Below are positions 57,443 to 64,000 of a DNA stretch of 64,000 nucleotides, in pieces. Position 1 is the stretch's first letter, and the number at the start of each line of letters is the position of its first letter. The notes under the pieces are model-generated. The model saw only the letters and a program-made list of their open reading frames with translations. It did no database searches and was not told the origin of the DNA. The stretch lies in contig QPMI01000449.1 in NCBI GenBank assembly GCA_004431415.1, forward strand, positions 124,001 to 188,000, written 5' to 3'. The position numbers and the translations under genes are program-made. The DNA comes from Cyanophora paradoxa (taxonomy: Eukaryota; Glaucocystophyceae; Cyanophorales; Cyanophoraceae).

Positions 57443-58750
57443 GTCGAGGTGGCCATGCTCTCGGGTTAGGCCTGCTGTTTCGTGTTAGGCTTGGAAAATT
57501 TTCAGTGGCACCGGCCGGAAACTGCACACCTTGAGAACTCGAACTCGAACTCCAAGGCTCGGTGAATTGGCGCTAGCTGCACTGTCGACGTCGACTGTCG
57601 GACCGTCGACGTCGGACTTCGGATGTCTCGTCTTCTGTCCCAGGTCTTTGGAATCTTAATATAAATTTTCCAGGGACCCGGGACACTCTGGTCTGACGAC
57701 GCTGCAGCTCGAAGCGCTCAACTGGGTCCGGTTGACGGCACACAGGCTATCAGGGTGCCAGGCCTAGCCTAGTACGTAGGCTGACCGTCGGACCAGTACT
57801 GGCGGTTCAGTTGAAGCCGAGTACTACTAGCGCTAGCTATAGCGCCAGCGCTAGCTGTAGGCTAGTACTAGTACTAGATCGAGAGACGGTACGGCGCGCC
57901 ACAGCTAGCGAGCTCGCGCTCGCTCGCCTTTGCGCTGAAGCTTAGAAAATTTTGGGCTCACGCGGTCGTTCCACGTGTTCTGTCCGGACAACCTGTACCC
58001 CAGCTGTCCAGCCAAGTAGTCAGAGCTCTCCAATCCTGCGGCGCTTGGGCCCCGTGCTTCTCAGAGCACTTGATGGAGGCCAGCGTGTGCGTTCTGTGCT
58101 CTCGGGAGCCGCCGCTTCGTTCCCGCCGATGCAGAAGTGCGTCTCGGTCGGCGACCCCTCTCTCCGCGGAGCGGCTAGCTGGAGAGCTCTCCCGATGCCG
58201 CGCGCTTACACTGCGGTGCGCAGGCTCGGTTGCTGTGGCCGGCAACCTTCGAGAGCTCGATGGCACCCAAGCTGAACCACCTCGCCGCATCGCGGAGGTG
58301 CTGGCTCCCTCTTTCGCAGCTCTTTCGCTTACACTTACACTTTCGCTAGACCGTGCCGCACAGCCTCGCGCTCATTTCCCCCACGTTCGCAGAACTTCGG
58401 CGTCGGCGCAGGTTCCGGGATCTGCGACCGCGCCTCCCGCAGCTCGAGCCGGCGTCTGCGGCGACCCGCGCATGCATCTAGATCCTATTCTGAAACCCGT
58501 GCGTCGATCCGGGGTCCCGGGCTCGCGTTCCTGCGCCTCCCGGACCCTCACACTGCTCCTGTTTGCATCCTAGCTAAGACCTTCCTCGCCCGCAGCCGGT
58601 CTCGTCCTCGGCACATTGTGAGCGGCATCAGTGGAGCTGGAGTTCCGCACTTTATGCAGGCCCGTGCGCCCTTTCCCGCCCCGCCCCGCCCAGCCCCGCC
58701 CCGCCTCGCGTGCGCTATAGCTAGCTAACCCTGTCGCGCGCGCCGCAGAG
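57443..58750. other. Intergenic region upstream of the helicase, with one palindromic repeat
   Basis: Holds repeat copy 5 (57636-57685), CTAG-rich palindromic words at 57760-57890, and possibly an undetected first exon of the next plus-strand gene. No ATG-led frame with recognisable content is seen. Confidence 0.4.
57636..57685 (+). repeat. 50-bp palindromic repeat, copy 5
   Basis: Identical to copy 2 over 50 bases, but 3.7 kb away and about 190 bases upstream of the helicase start, so the repeat family brackets the helicase gene. Confidence 0.9.
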
Positions 58751-59741
58751 GGTTCGTAGCCGGAGGGCTCGCAGGCCGCGGCCCGGACACCTCCGCCGCC
58801 GTCGGCGCCGACATCGAGAACGGCCGGCTGGACGAGACCCTCGCCGGCTTCGGCTCCTGGTGCCGCCCCTACTCCTACAAGCTCGGCGGCGTCTGGCAGA
58901 CCTACATCCGCGGCATCGTCCCCAAGGCCCCGCTCTCCCTCGGCGAGAGCCAGCCGGCGCTGGAGGCGATCGCGATCCCCGTCGCCCAGTTCAAGGACCC
59001 GGCGCCCGACGTCGGGCCCTTCCTCGTCAAGCCCCACACCAAGGGCAAGGGCAAGCGCACCCGCAACTCGGCGCCGGCCTTCCTCCCGCCCCAGCCCCCC
59101 GCCACGGCCCCCCAGCAGCGCCCCGGCCAGCAGCGCATCGACGAGATGCTGCCGCGCCAGGTCCGGCCCCGCGTACCCCCCGCCTTCCCTGTACCTCCCT
59201 CCCCCTCGCCCCGTTCCTGATCCAAGGGCAGGGTACCTCCGCCTCCCCCGCGAGCGCCGACGGCCCCAGCCCCGTCCCCGGCCCCGGCGCCGTCCTCTCC
59301 GCGATCCAGGGCTTCGGGGCCCAGCAGGAGGCCGAGCGGCAGGCCCTGGCGGCGCGCCTGGCGCGCGAGGCGGAGGAGCGGCGCCAGGGCCGTCGGGCCC
59401 AGCGCCTCCAGCACACCCTCGCCTTCCGCGCCGAGCTGGAGGCGGGCTTCCGCGCCGGCCAGATCTCCGGCGCGGAGGCCTCGGAGCGCTGGCGGGCGTT
59501 CGAGGCGGAGACGGCGGGGCTGTCGAAGGGCCTCGGCTACAGCTACCGGCGCGTGGCCGTCCCGCAGTCCTACGCGCGGCGGGCGACGCTGGAGGCCTCG
59601 CGCGCGGAGATCGACGCGGCGGAGGACGTGCGGCGGCGACGGAGGCCCACGCCGAGACCTTCCGCCACCTCCACCACTGAGGCCCGAGGCGGTATTTTTT
59701 CTCAACCCTCCTCAAATCGGTCCCGCGATGGCCTTCGCTGA
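58751..59741 (+). CDS. Unknown protein C, Gly/Pro/Ala-rich, spliced
   Basis: The first recognisable exon begins after the acceptor GCCGCAG at 58748 and reads GADIENGRLDETLAGFGSWC, YSYKLGGVWQTYIRGIVPKA and FLVKPHTKGKGKRTRNS, with no internal ATG to serve as start, so an upstream exon is needed. A 59-base intron (59173-59231, GTACCCCC...GGGCAG) joins in phase to VLSAIQGFGAQQEAERQALA and an Ala/Arg-rich coiled-coil region. The frame runs to 59741, but a -1 alternative ending AHAETFRHLHH at about 59680 would avoid overlap with the next gene. No family recognised; a structural virion protein is one possibility. Confidence 0.5.
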
Positions 59742-59919
59742 CAGCTACCCACAGCACTACACCCTTGGAGCCCTCGCCGCGACCCTCACCTGGCTCCTCG
59801 GCGGCACCCCCACCGCCTCGGCCGTCATAGGCGTGGGCTTCGGCTATGCCGCCAAGTCCCTCTACGCCCCCGGCTCCGTCTCGATGGCGACGGCCGGCAT
59901 GCGCCCCGCGGGGCGCTAA
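59728..59919 (+). CDS. Small membrane protein D, 63 aa
   Basis: An intact short frame with hydrophobic segments TLGALAATLTWLLGG and ASAVIGVGFGYAAKSLYA separated by a turn, giving one or two membrane helices. It sits between AT-rich leaders (TTTTTTCTCAACC upstream, TTAAATTTTC downstream) typical of promoters in this block. No homologue recognised. Confidence 0.6.
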   Translation: MAFADSYPQHYTLGALAATLTWLLGGTPTASAVIGVGFGYAAKSLYAPGSVSMATAGMRPAGR

Positions 59920-60037
59920 GTTAACTCTCCCTTTTCAAAGTTTTCCCAAGTTCATTCCCCCCTTTCCCTTTTCCAAGTTGCTCAAGTCCGTCGACGTTCC
60001 CTTTTAAATTTTCTTCATTCACGTTACACGTCTAAAC

Positions 60038-60535
60038 ATGCCCAACGCCGTAGAGAAGCTGTTGTGTACGGTGTTCAAATCGGACTCGCGCTGCAGCAAG
60101 ATCGGCGAGGCTGCCAAGGGCGGGGGCGGGGCGAAGGCCGGCGGCGGGGCGGAGGGGCCTAAGATAAGGGGCGCGGACCCGGCGCCGCCGGCGCTAAAGT
60201 CGATTAAGGCTGCGGGCAAGGGCCGCGGCGTCGGGCCCCTGCCCCTCGTGGCGATCGCCCCGGGCCAGCGCGAGGCGGCGCACGCGGCGACGGCGGCGCT
60301 GGCCTCGCAGCAGCAGAGGGAGGGGGCGCCGCGCCTGAGCGCCGGCCTCTGGTCGCAGCCTGCGCCCGCGCGCGAGTACGGCGTCAGCGCTTACTTCGAC
60401 GGCGCGAACGAGCTGAGCCGCCAGGAGATCTGGGCCTGGGAGGCGCGGCGCGCGGTCGACGGGCACCTGCCGTTGCTCGTGGCGCTCGGCGGCTCGCTCC
60501 TCATGGTCTGGTACCTGCGCGGCTTCGCGATTTAG
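60038..60535 (+). CDS. Membrane-anchored protein E, 165 aa
   Basis: Intact frame. The N-terminal half is Lys/Gly-rich (AAKGGGGAKAGGGAEG, IKAAGKGRGVG), the middle reads EYGVSAYFDGANELSRQEIW, and the C-terminus is a tail anchor LPLLVALGGSLLMVWYLRG. It is preceded by an AT-rich 118-base gap and followed after 29 bases by the next gene. Resembles nothing I can name; the arrangement suggests a minor virion membrane protein. Confidence 0.6.
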   Translation: MPNAVEKLLCTVFKSDSRCSKIGEAAKGGGGAKAGGGAEGPKIRGADPAPPALKSIKAAGKGRGVGPLPLVAIAPGQREAAHAATAALASQQQREGAPRLSAGLWSQPAPAREYGVSAYFDGANELSRQEIWAWEARRAVDGHLPLLVALGGSLLMVWYLRGFAI

Positions 60536-60564
60536 ATAGATTTTCGAAGCGCTAGCTAGTAGAG

Positions 60565-60891
60565 ATGAGCTGGCTCGACGCGCTGCTCACCAAGACCTTT
60601 GGGCCCAAGGGCGCGCCGCGGCTGCAGTTCGGTGAGCTCAACGCCGCGATCGGCGCCACAGTCGAGATGAAGAACCGCGAGAACGTGCTGCGCGGCGACG
60701 GAGGCGCGTGGGCGGACATTGCGGCGGGCGCGCTGGGCTCCGCACTCACCGCACCGGGCAAGGCGGGCCGCGCGCTCACGGACGTGGCCGAGCGCTTCTG
60801 GCACTGGCTCAAGGTTGCCGTGGTCATCGCCGCAGCGGTTGTGGCGGGTCTCCTGGTGCTCGAGGCTCGCGCGCTATTTTCTAAACGCTAG
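60565..60891 (+). CDS. Membrane-anchored protein F, 108 aa
   Basis: Intact frame: LDALLTKTFGPKGAPRLQFG, an amphipathic middle, and a strong C-terminal helix VAVVIAAAVVAGLLVLEARA ending in FSKR. Spacing to neighbours is 29 and 16 bases. Like E, it has a single C-terminal anchor; no family recognised. Confidence 0.6.
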   Translation: MSWLDALLTKTFGPKGAPRLQFGELNAAIGATVEMKNRENVLRGDGGAWADIAAGALGSALTAPGKAGRALTDVAERFWHWLKVAVVIAAAVVAGLLVLEARALFSKR

Positions 60892-60907
60892 GTAAAGCGA
60901 GCGAACC

Positions 60908-61309
60908 ATGCCCCGCGGCGGCTCTTCCCCCGTGTCTCCTTCGCTGAGAACGAAGTCGCCGCTACCCCCTGGAGCCCGGCGTCAAGCTGGAGCGCGCGAA
61001 CGCAGTCTCCGTCAAGAAGGCCAAGCGCGCGCTGGTTCTAGAAGTCCCCAAGACCGCCTCGCAGTTCCTTCCCACGTCCGAGTACGACGGCACGGAAGAT
61101 ACGGAGAAGGTTGCATTCAACAAGCGCAAGACGTACAAGGCGATACGCGAGGGCCAGCTGCTGCCCACGGACGCGGTTCCCGGGCTGCCGGCACCACGGC
61201 CGGCGAGCTGCTCGTGCGCAACCTGCGCCTGCAGTACGTCTCCCGCCTCCGCCGCTCCAAGGCCAAGAAGGCGCGCCTGGACTCGGGCGATAGCAGCTCT
61301 AGCTCGTAG
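60908..61309 (+). CDS. Basic protein G, frame broken twice
   Basis: Coding character moves through three frames: RLFPRVSFAENEVAA, then GVKLERANAVSVKKAKRALV, TASQFLPTSEYDGTEDTEK and VAFNKRKTYKAIREGQLLPT, then AGELLVRNLRLQYVSRLRRS and KAKKARLDSGDSSSSS. The first switch is at a CCCCC run near 60964, the second near 61185. The C-terminus is Lys/Arg-rich followed by a Ser tail, which suits nuclear targeting or DNA binding. It converges on protein H with a 16-base gap. Confidence 0.45.
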   Translation: MPRGGSSPVSPSLRTKSPLPPGARRQAGARERSLRQEGQARAGSRSPQDRLAVPSHVRVRRHGRYGEGCIQQAQDVQGDTRGPAAAHGRGSRAAGTTAGELLVRNLRLQYVSRLRRSKAKKARLDSGDSSSSS

Positions 61310-61325
61310 GGCTCTGTACTCAATA

Positions 61326-61608
61326 CTACCAGTTCCTGTTCCTATCCCAGAGCACGACTCGGGTAAAGGGCACGGTCATAGCGAACATGAACTCGGCAAA
61401 CTTGGAGAAGTTCATGAGGGTCCCTAGGCGCGGGTCCTCCAGTAGATAGCTTCGCGCAGGGACTCGTAGATGCGCATGAGGGAGCGCTCGTTCTCGGTCG
61501 CGAAGGCGTCGGAGGGCTCGTCGGGATCCGGATCCGAGAGCTCCGAGTACTCGTCCGAGCTGCCAGCGCTCTCGACGCCTGCGGCCGGGTCGGGCGAGGG
61601 TCAGCCAT
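61326..61608 (-). CDS. Small acidic protein H, frame broken
   Basis: From the ATG at 61608 the plausible coding content is PDPAAGVESAGSSDEYSELS, DEPSDAFATENERSLMRIYE and then DPRLGTLMNFSKFAEFMFAM to VVLWDRNRNW with a stop at 61326-61328. This needs two shifts: one near a CCC/CC run at 61590 and one near 61435. The Ser/Asp/Glu-rich start and hydrophobic C-terminus hint at a membrane-peripheral protein. Unknown family. Confidence 0.4.
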
Positions 61609-61634
61609 TCTTTGCTGGTAGAAGGGCTAGAAAA

Positions 61635-61975
61635 TCACGGGCGCCGGTACTCCATCGAGTCGCCGCGCCAGTACTTGTTGCCGGAGGCGAGCAGCTTCAT
61701 CGGCTCGCCCGTCGAGTCGTGCGTCCAGGCCTCGCCCGTCCAGACGGCCGTGCCGCCGTCCTCTAGCTTGAGGCGGTGGCCCGCCTCGAGCCGATCGCCG
61801 TTGAGCATGCGGCCGGCCATGAGCGCCAGGTCCCACTCGGTGAGGCCGCGCTGCTCTTCGGGGTGAGGCCGCGCTCGACGCGCTCGGGCTGGCGCGCCTC
61901 GCGCTCCATGCGGCTGAGGCCCACCAGGAAGAAGATCGGCAGCGCAAAGGCCATGAGATCTAGCAGGGCCTCCAT
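61635..61975 (-). CDS. Membrane protein I, one frame break
   Basis: Starts MEALLDLMAFALPIFFLVGL (one membrane helix) then SRMEREARQPERVERGLTP. After a single missing C at an ACCCCG run (about 61865) the frame continues EEQRGLTEWDLALMAGRMLN, AGHRLKLEDGGTAVWTGEAW and LLASGNKYWRGDSMEYRRP to the stop at 61635. Ten bases separate it from the upstream gene J stop. No family recognised. Confidence 0.5.
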
Positions 61976-61985
61976 TGGGCAAGAC

Positions 61986-62275
61986 TTAGAAAAGGTTCCG
62001 GCCAGGCCCGAGAGCTGCGGGCCCAGGCGCCGGGCGGCGTAGTAGAGCGCGGCGGCCGCGGCGGCCAGGATCAGAAGGCGCGGCGGCCGCGCGCGGCTCC
62101 TCCAGGGTCAAGTCCACGGTCTCTGGCTCGCGGGCCGGCGTCGCCAGGATCTCGGGCTCGGAGCTAAGGGACTTGGGCCCGCGGCGGCGGCGCTGCTTGG
62201 GGCGGAGGCGGCGGCGGCGGCGGAGAGAAGGTCCTCGGGCTCCTGCTTGATACCTGCGCAGTCAGTAAAGTCCAT
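61986..62275 (-). CDS. Protein J with SUMO-type motifs and possible tail anchor, frame unclear
   Basis: From the ATG at 62275: DFTDCAGIKQEPEDLLS, containing a psi-K-x-E SUMO-acceptor-like site IKQE. A GCC/CGG repeat follows, where the frame is uncertain. Downstream reads PKSLSSEPEILATP and REPETVDLTLEEP, which resembles a SUMO-interacting motif (VDLTL flanked by acids). The following segment in another frame is a membrane helix RLLILAAAAAALYYAARRLG. In the motif frame the stop is at 61986-61988. The trinucleotide repeat makes the reading frame hard to fix. Confidence 0.4.
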
Positions 62276-62338
62276 GCTTGCTGGGTACCTCGGAAAATTG
62301 TGGGAGGTGCCCGGCGGCTGCGAACGTAGGATGGGGGA

Positions 62339-62418
62339 GAAGTGACGCGGACGCGAATACGTCATAGTCGAATACGTCATAGTCCAAAACCTGGACTCGG
62401 GACTCGGCCCGGGCCCTG
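62339..62418 (+). repeat. Outer inverted repeat, left arm
   Basis: GAAGTGACGCGGACGCGAAT is followed by two ACGTCATAGT units, CCAAAACCTGGACTCGGGAC and a GGGCCC end. Its reverse complement is at 63687-63765. Confidence 0.85.
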
Positions 62419-62434
62419 GGAGGGGGTACATGTT

Positions 62435-62475
62435 ATGTCCAAATGTCCAAATGTCCAAATGTCCAAATGTCCAAT
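62435..62475 (+). repeat. ATGTCCAA tandem repeat
   Basis: Four to five copies of the 8-base unit ATGTCCAA between the left arms of the two inverted repeats. Confidence 0.9.
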
Positions 62476-62563
62476 TGAAAGGTTGCGGAGGTTGCGGACG
62501 CGTCACAAATACGTCATAGTCGAATACGTCATAGTCCAAAACCTGGACTTGGGACCTGGGCCC
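62476..62563 (+). repeat. Inner inverted repeat, left arm
   Basis: TGAAAGGTTGCGGAGGTTGC, then GGACGCGTCACAAATACGTC and the same TACGTCATAGTC pair and CCAAAACCTGGACT block as the outer arm. Its inverted partner is at 62809-62900. Confidence 0.85.
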
Positions 62564-62808
62564 AGACTCTCGCCAAGTTTCAAATAATAATACTGTACCC
62601 TGTTATCTGCAAGCTTATCTTATCGTTATCGTGTCACCTATCCTATCCCGATCCTATCGCTATCCTTTCGCGATCGCTTGACTACACTATTGCATTCATT
62701 GCTTTTGAATGTAGTTAATGTCATAGCAACTTGAACATGATGTCATGATGATTTCAAGTTAAATACCGGGGTACGGTGTTTTTGTTCAAGTCTCTTTTTT
62801 TACCGGCA
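62564..62808. other. AT-rich core of the inner inverted repeat
   Basis: About 245 bases with CTTATCTTATCGTTATCGTG and CTATCCTATCCCGATCC-type short repeats and no coding frame. The size and structure fit a non-autonomous MITE-like insertion or a stem-loop regulatory or replication site. Confidence 0.4.
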
Positions 62809-62900
62809 GGGCCCGGCCGAGTCCCGAGTCCAGGTTTTGGACTATGACGTATTCGACTATGACGTATTTGTGACGCGTCCGCAACCTCCGCAACCTTTCA
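62809..62900 (-). repeat. Inner inverted repeat, right arm
   Basis: GGGCCCGGCCGAGTCCCGAG, GTCCAGGTTTTGGACTATGA, CGTATTCGACTATGACGTAT, then TTGTGACGCGTCCGCAACCT. It is preceded by TTTTTTTACCGGC, as is the outer right arm. Confidence 0.85.
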
Positions 62901-62968
62901 GTTAATTAATTAAGCACTGGGCTAGCGCTAGGCTAGCTAGATATCGATACCAGCTAGCTAGCTCAGCT

Positions 62969-63383
62969 CTACCCTGCCCAAGTTGATGTATCTAGCAGCG
63001 CCTGCTCCTCTAAGTCTGCACCGCCTCCTCCTAGCGCTAGCGCTAGCTCGATACCGCCTCCAGACTTGATCTCCCTTGGCTTCAGCCACCGAAGGGGCTC
63101 AGGCCACCTCCTCCTGGTGAAGCCGGTATCGTTGCGCTTGTCCAGCTTGAGGTAGCGGTAGGGCGCCGGCGCCGGCCAGTCGGCCTGTGGCTGCTGGCCT
63201 CCTTGGCTATGTCCTTGGCCTACGCGGAAGCAGGTCGGCCTTGGCCTTGGCCTTCTGCAGAGGGCCCAGCGCCTTGAACTTCGGTGCCTTCGTCGCCGGC
63301 AGGGCCTTCGGCTGAGGCTTCGGTGCCTTCTGCGCCTTCGTCTTCGGCTGCGGCTGCGGCTTTAGCTGCTTCGATTTCGGCAT
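62969..63383 (-). CDS. Lys/Pro/Ala-rich basic protein K, one frame break
   Basis: The ATG at 63383 starts MPKSKQLKPQPQPKTKAQKA, then APKPQPKALPATKAPKFKAL, a tail like linker-histone or viral core proteins. After a shift near 63225 the frame continues WPAPAPYRYLKLDKRNDTGF and TRRRWPEPLRWLKPREIKSG to a stop at 62969-62971. The gene lies 9 bases after the stop of protein L and inside the outer inverted repeat. DNA condensation is a guess from composition only. Confidence 0.45.
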
Positions 63384-63392
63384 ACTTCTTGC

Positions 63393-63618
63393 TCATAAAT
63401 GAGAAAAGCGCTCGAAGTCGGCTTTTATCTCCTCCTTGGTCCAGGATGTCATCTGAGTCGGGTCACCTGAGAACGGCGCATCGAACGCCACGTGGAGCGA
63501 TTTGCAGGCCTGAGCTATCATTGGCTCCGGCCAGGCCAGCTCGATCAGCTGAAGGTAGATACTGAGGGCCTTGTCGAGCTTGCGCCCTGGAGACTAGCTG
63601 GGAGATGGCGGGCTCCAT
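63393..63618 (-). CDS. Small protein L, about 75 aa, one frame break
   Basis: From the ATG at 63618 (MEPAISQLVS), a shift at a GGG run near 63590 leads to KLDKALSIYLQLIELAWPEP, MIAQACKSLHVAFDAPFSGD and SWTKEEIKADFERFSHL with the stop at 63393-63395. Mostly helical. Unknown family. Co-directional with K. Confidence 0.45.
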
Positions 63619-63686
63619 GGTACTGGATTAAGCAGCTAGCCGGGGTTCAGAAATGGCGCCAAGTCCGAGCTTATTTTTTTACCGGC

Positions 63687-63765
63687 GGGGCCTGGGCCGA
63701 GTCCCGAGTCCAGGTTTTGGACTATGACGTATTCGACTATGACGTATTCGCGTCCGCGTCACTTC
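63687..63765 (-). repeat. Outer inverted repeat, right arm
   Basis: GGGCCTGGGCCGAGTCCCGA, GTCCAGGTTTTGGACTATGA, CGTATTCGACTATGACGTAT, then TCGCGTCCGCGTCACTTC. Reverse complement of 62339-62418. Together the outer arms span about 1.43 kb. Confidence 0.85.
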
Positions 63766-63839
63766 CCCCCCTCTTCAGGTGAGCGCTCACCTGACCCTCA
63801 CCTGAACGGCCTCAAAACCGCAGCCGCGCCGCGCCCTCG

Positions 63840-64000
63840 CTCACACTTCACAGCCAAGAGAAATCAAGAATGTGCGCCCCAAGTACGAGACTGCTGCCTG
63901 ACCTTCGGCATCTTCGAGTACGAGGCCATGGACGAGGATCTCGACGAGAACGGCGAGATCTGCTTCAACTACTGCAGGCTGCTGCGCAACATCTCGCTGG
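63840..64000 (+). CDS. Unknown exon, 3' end beyond window
   Basis: An open frame reads KRNQECAPQVRDCCLTFGIF, EYEAMDEDLDENGEICFNYC and RLLRNISL up to the window edge. It could start at an unseen exon upstream or after the acceptor-like TTCACAG near 63850. The acidic, Cys-containing sequence matches no family I know. Confidence 0.35.

Overview
The window is nuclear DNA of a GC-rich unicellular eukaryote. It contains multi-exon genes with short GT-AG introns, many opening with GTACCCC or GTGCG and closing with a C-rich tract plus GCAG. The gene set (soluble adenylyl cyclase, polycystin-type TRP channel, ryanodine-receptor repeats, GH85 endoglycosidase, a minor-spliceosome zinc-finger protein, a plant/alga-type secretory protein) suggests a microalga or related protist such as a haptophyte or stramenopile. 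That lineage guess is weak.

Host region, 1-51 kb: (1) 1-16.6 kb, 3' part of a soluble adenylyl cyclase gene (two cyclase domains, P-loop NTPase, helical C-terminus), with an insert rich in R-R-x-S sites and introns littered with decayed exon copies; (2) 17.8-18.5 kb, a ZMAT5/U11-U12-20K homologue; (3) 20.6-22.2 kb, an F-box/LRR-like gene; (4) 22.6-23.2 kb (minus), a spliced VanZ-like membrane protein; (5) 23.4-28.75 kb, a secretory, tail-anchored protein resembling the plant AT5G58100 family; (6) 29.7-37.65 kb, a PKD2-like channel followed at once by two RyR domains, either one fused gene or two adjacent genes; (7) 38.0-41.3 kb (minus), endo-beta-N-acetylglucosaminidase; (8) 41.9-50.6 kb, three more F-box/LRR paralogues. 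Two of these lie in a roughly 2.5-kb segmental duplication whose edge is a truncated tRNA-Lys-like sequence.

Virus-like region, about 51.3-63.8 kb: gene organisation changes abruptly to compact, mostly single-exon, divergent and overlapping genes. It encodes a YqaJ-type exonuclease, a superfamily-2 helicase resembling replication-origin-binding helicases, a pair of unknown paralogues, a run of small membrane proteins and very basic proteins. Five copies of a 50-bp near-palindrome with an AT-rich centre bracket the helicase gene, and nested inverted repeats carry TACGTCA sites. I read this as an integrated DNA virus or large mobile element not assignable from sequence alone; it is the best candidate for an undescribed system. 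No capsid gene is recognisable. Many of its reading frames are broken by single-base shifts, often near short C or G runs, so it is either decaying or affected by indel errors. A new exon starts at the right edge.

Exon coordinates for host genes were inferred by eye from splice signals and family resemblance, so individual boundaries may be off.
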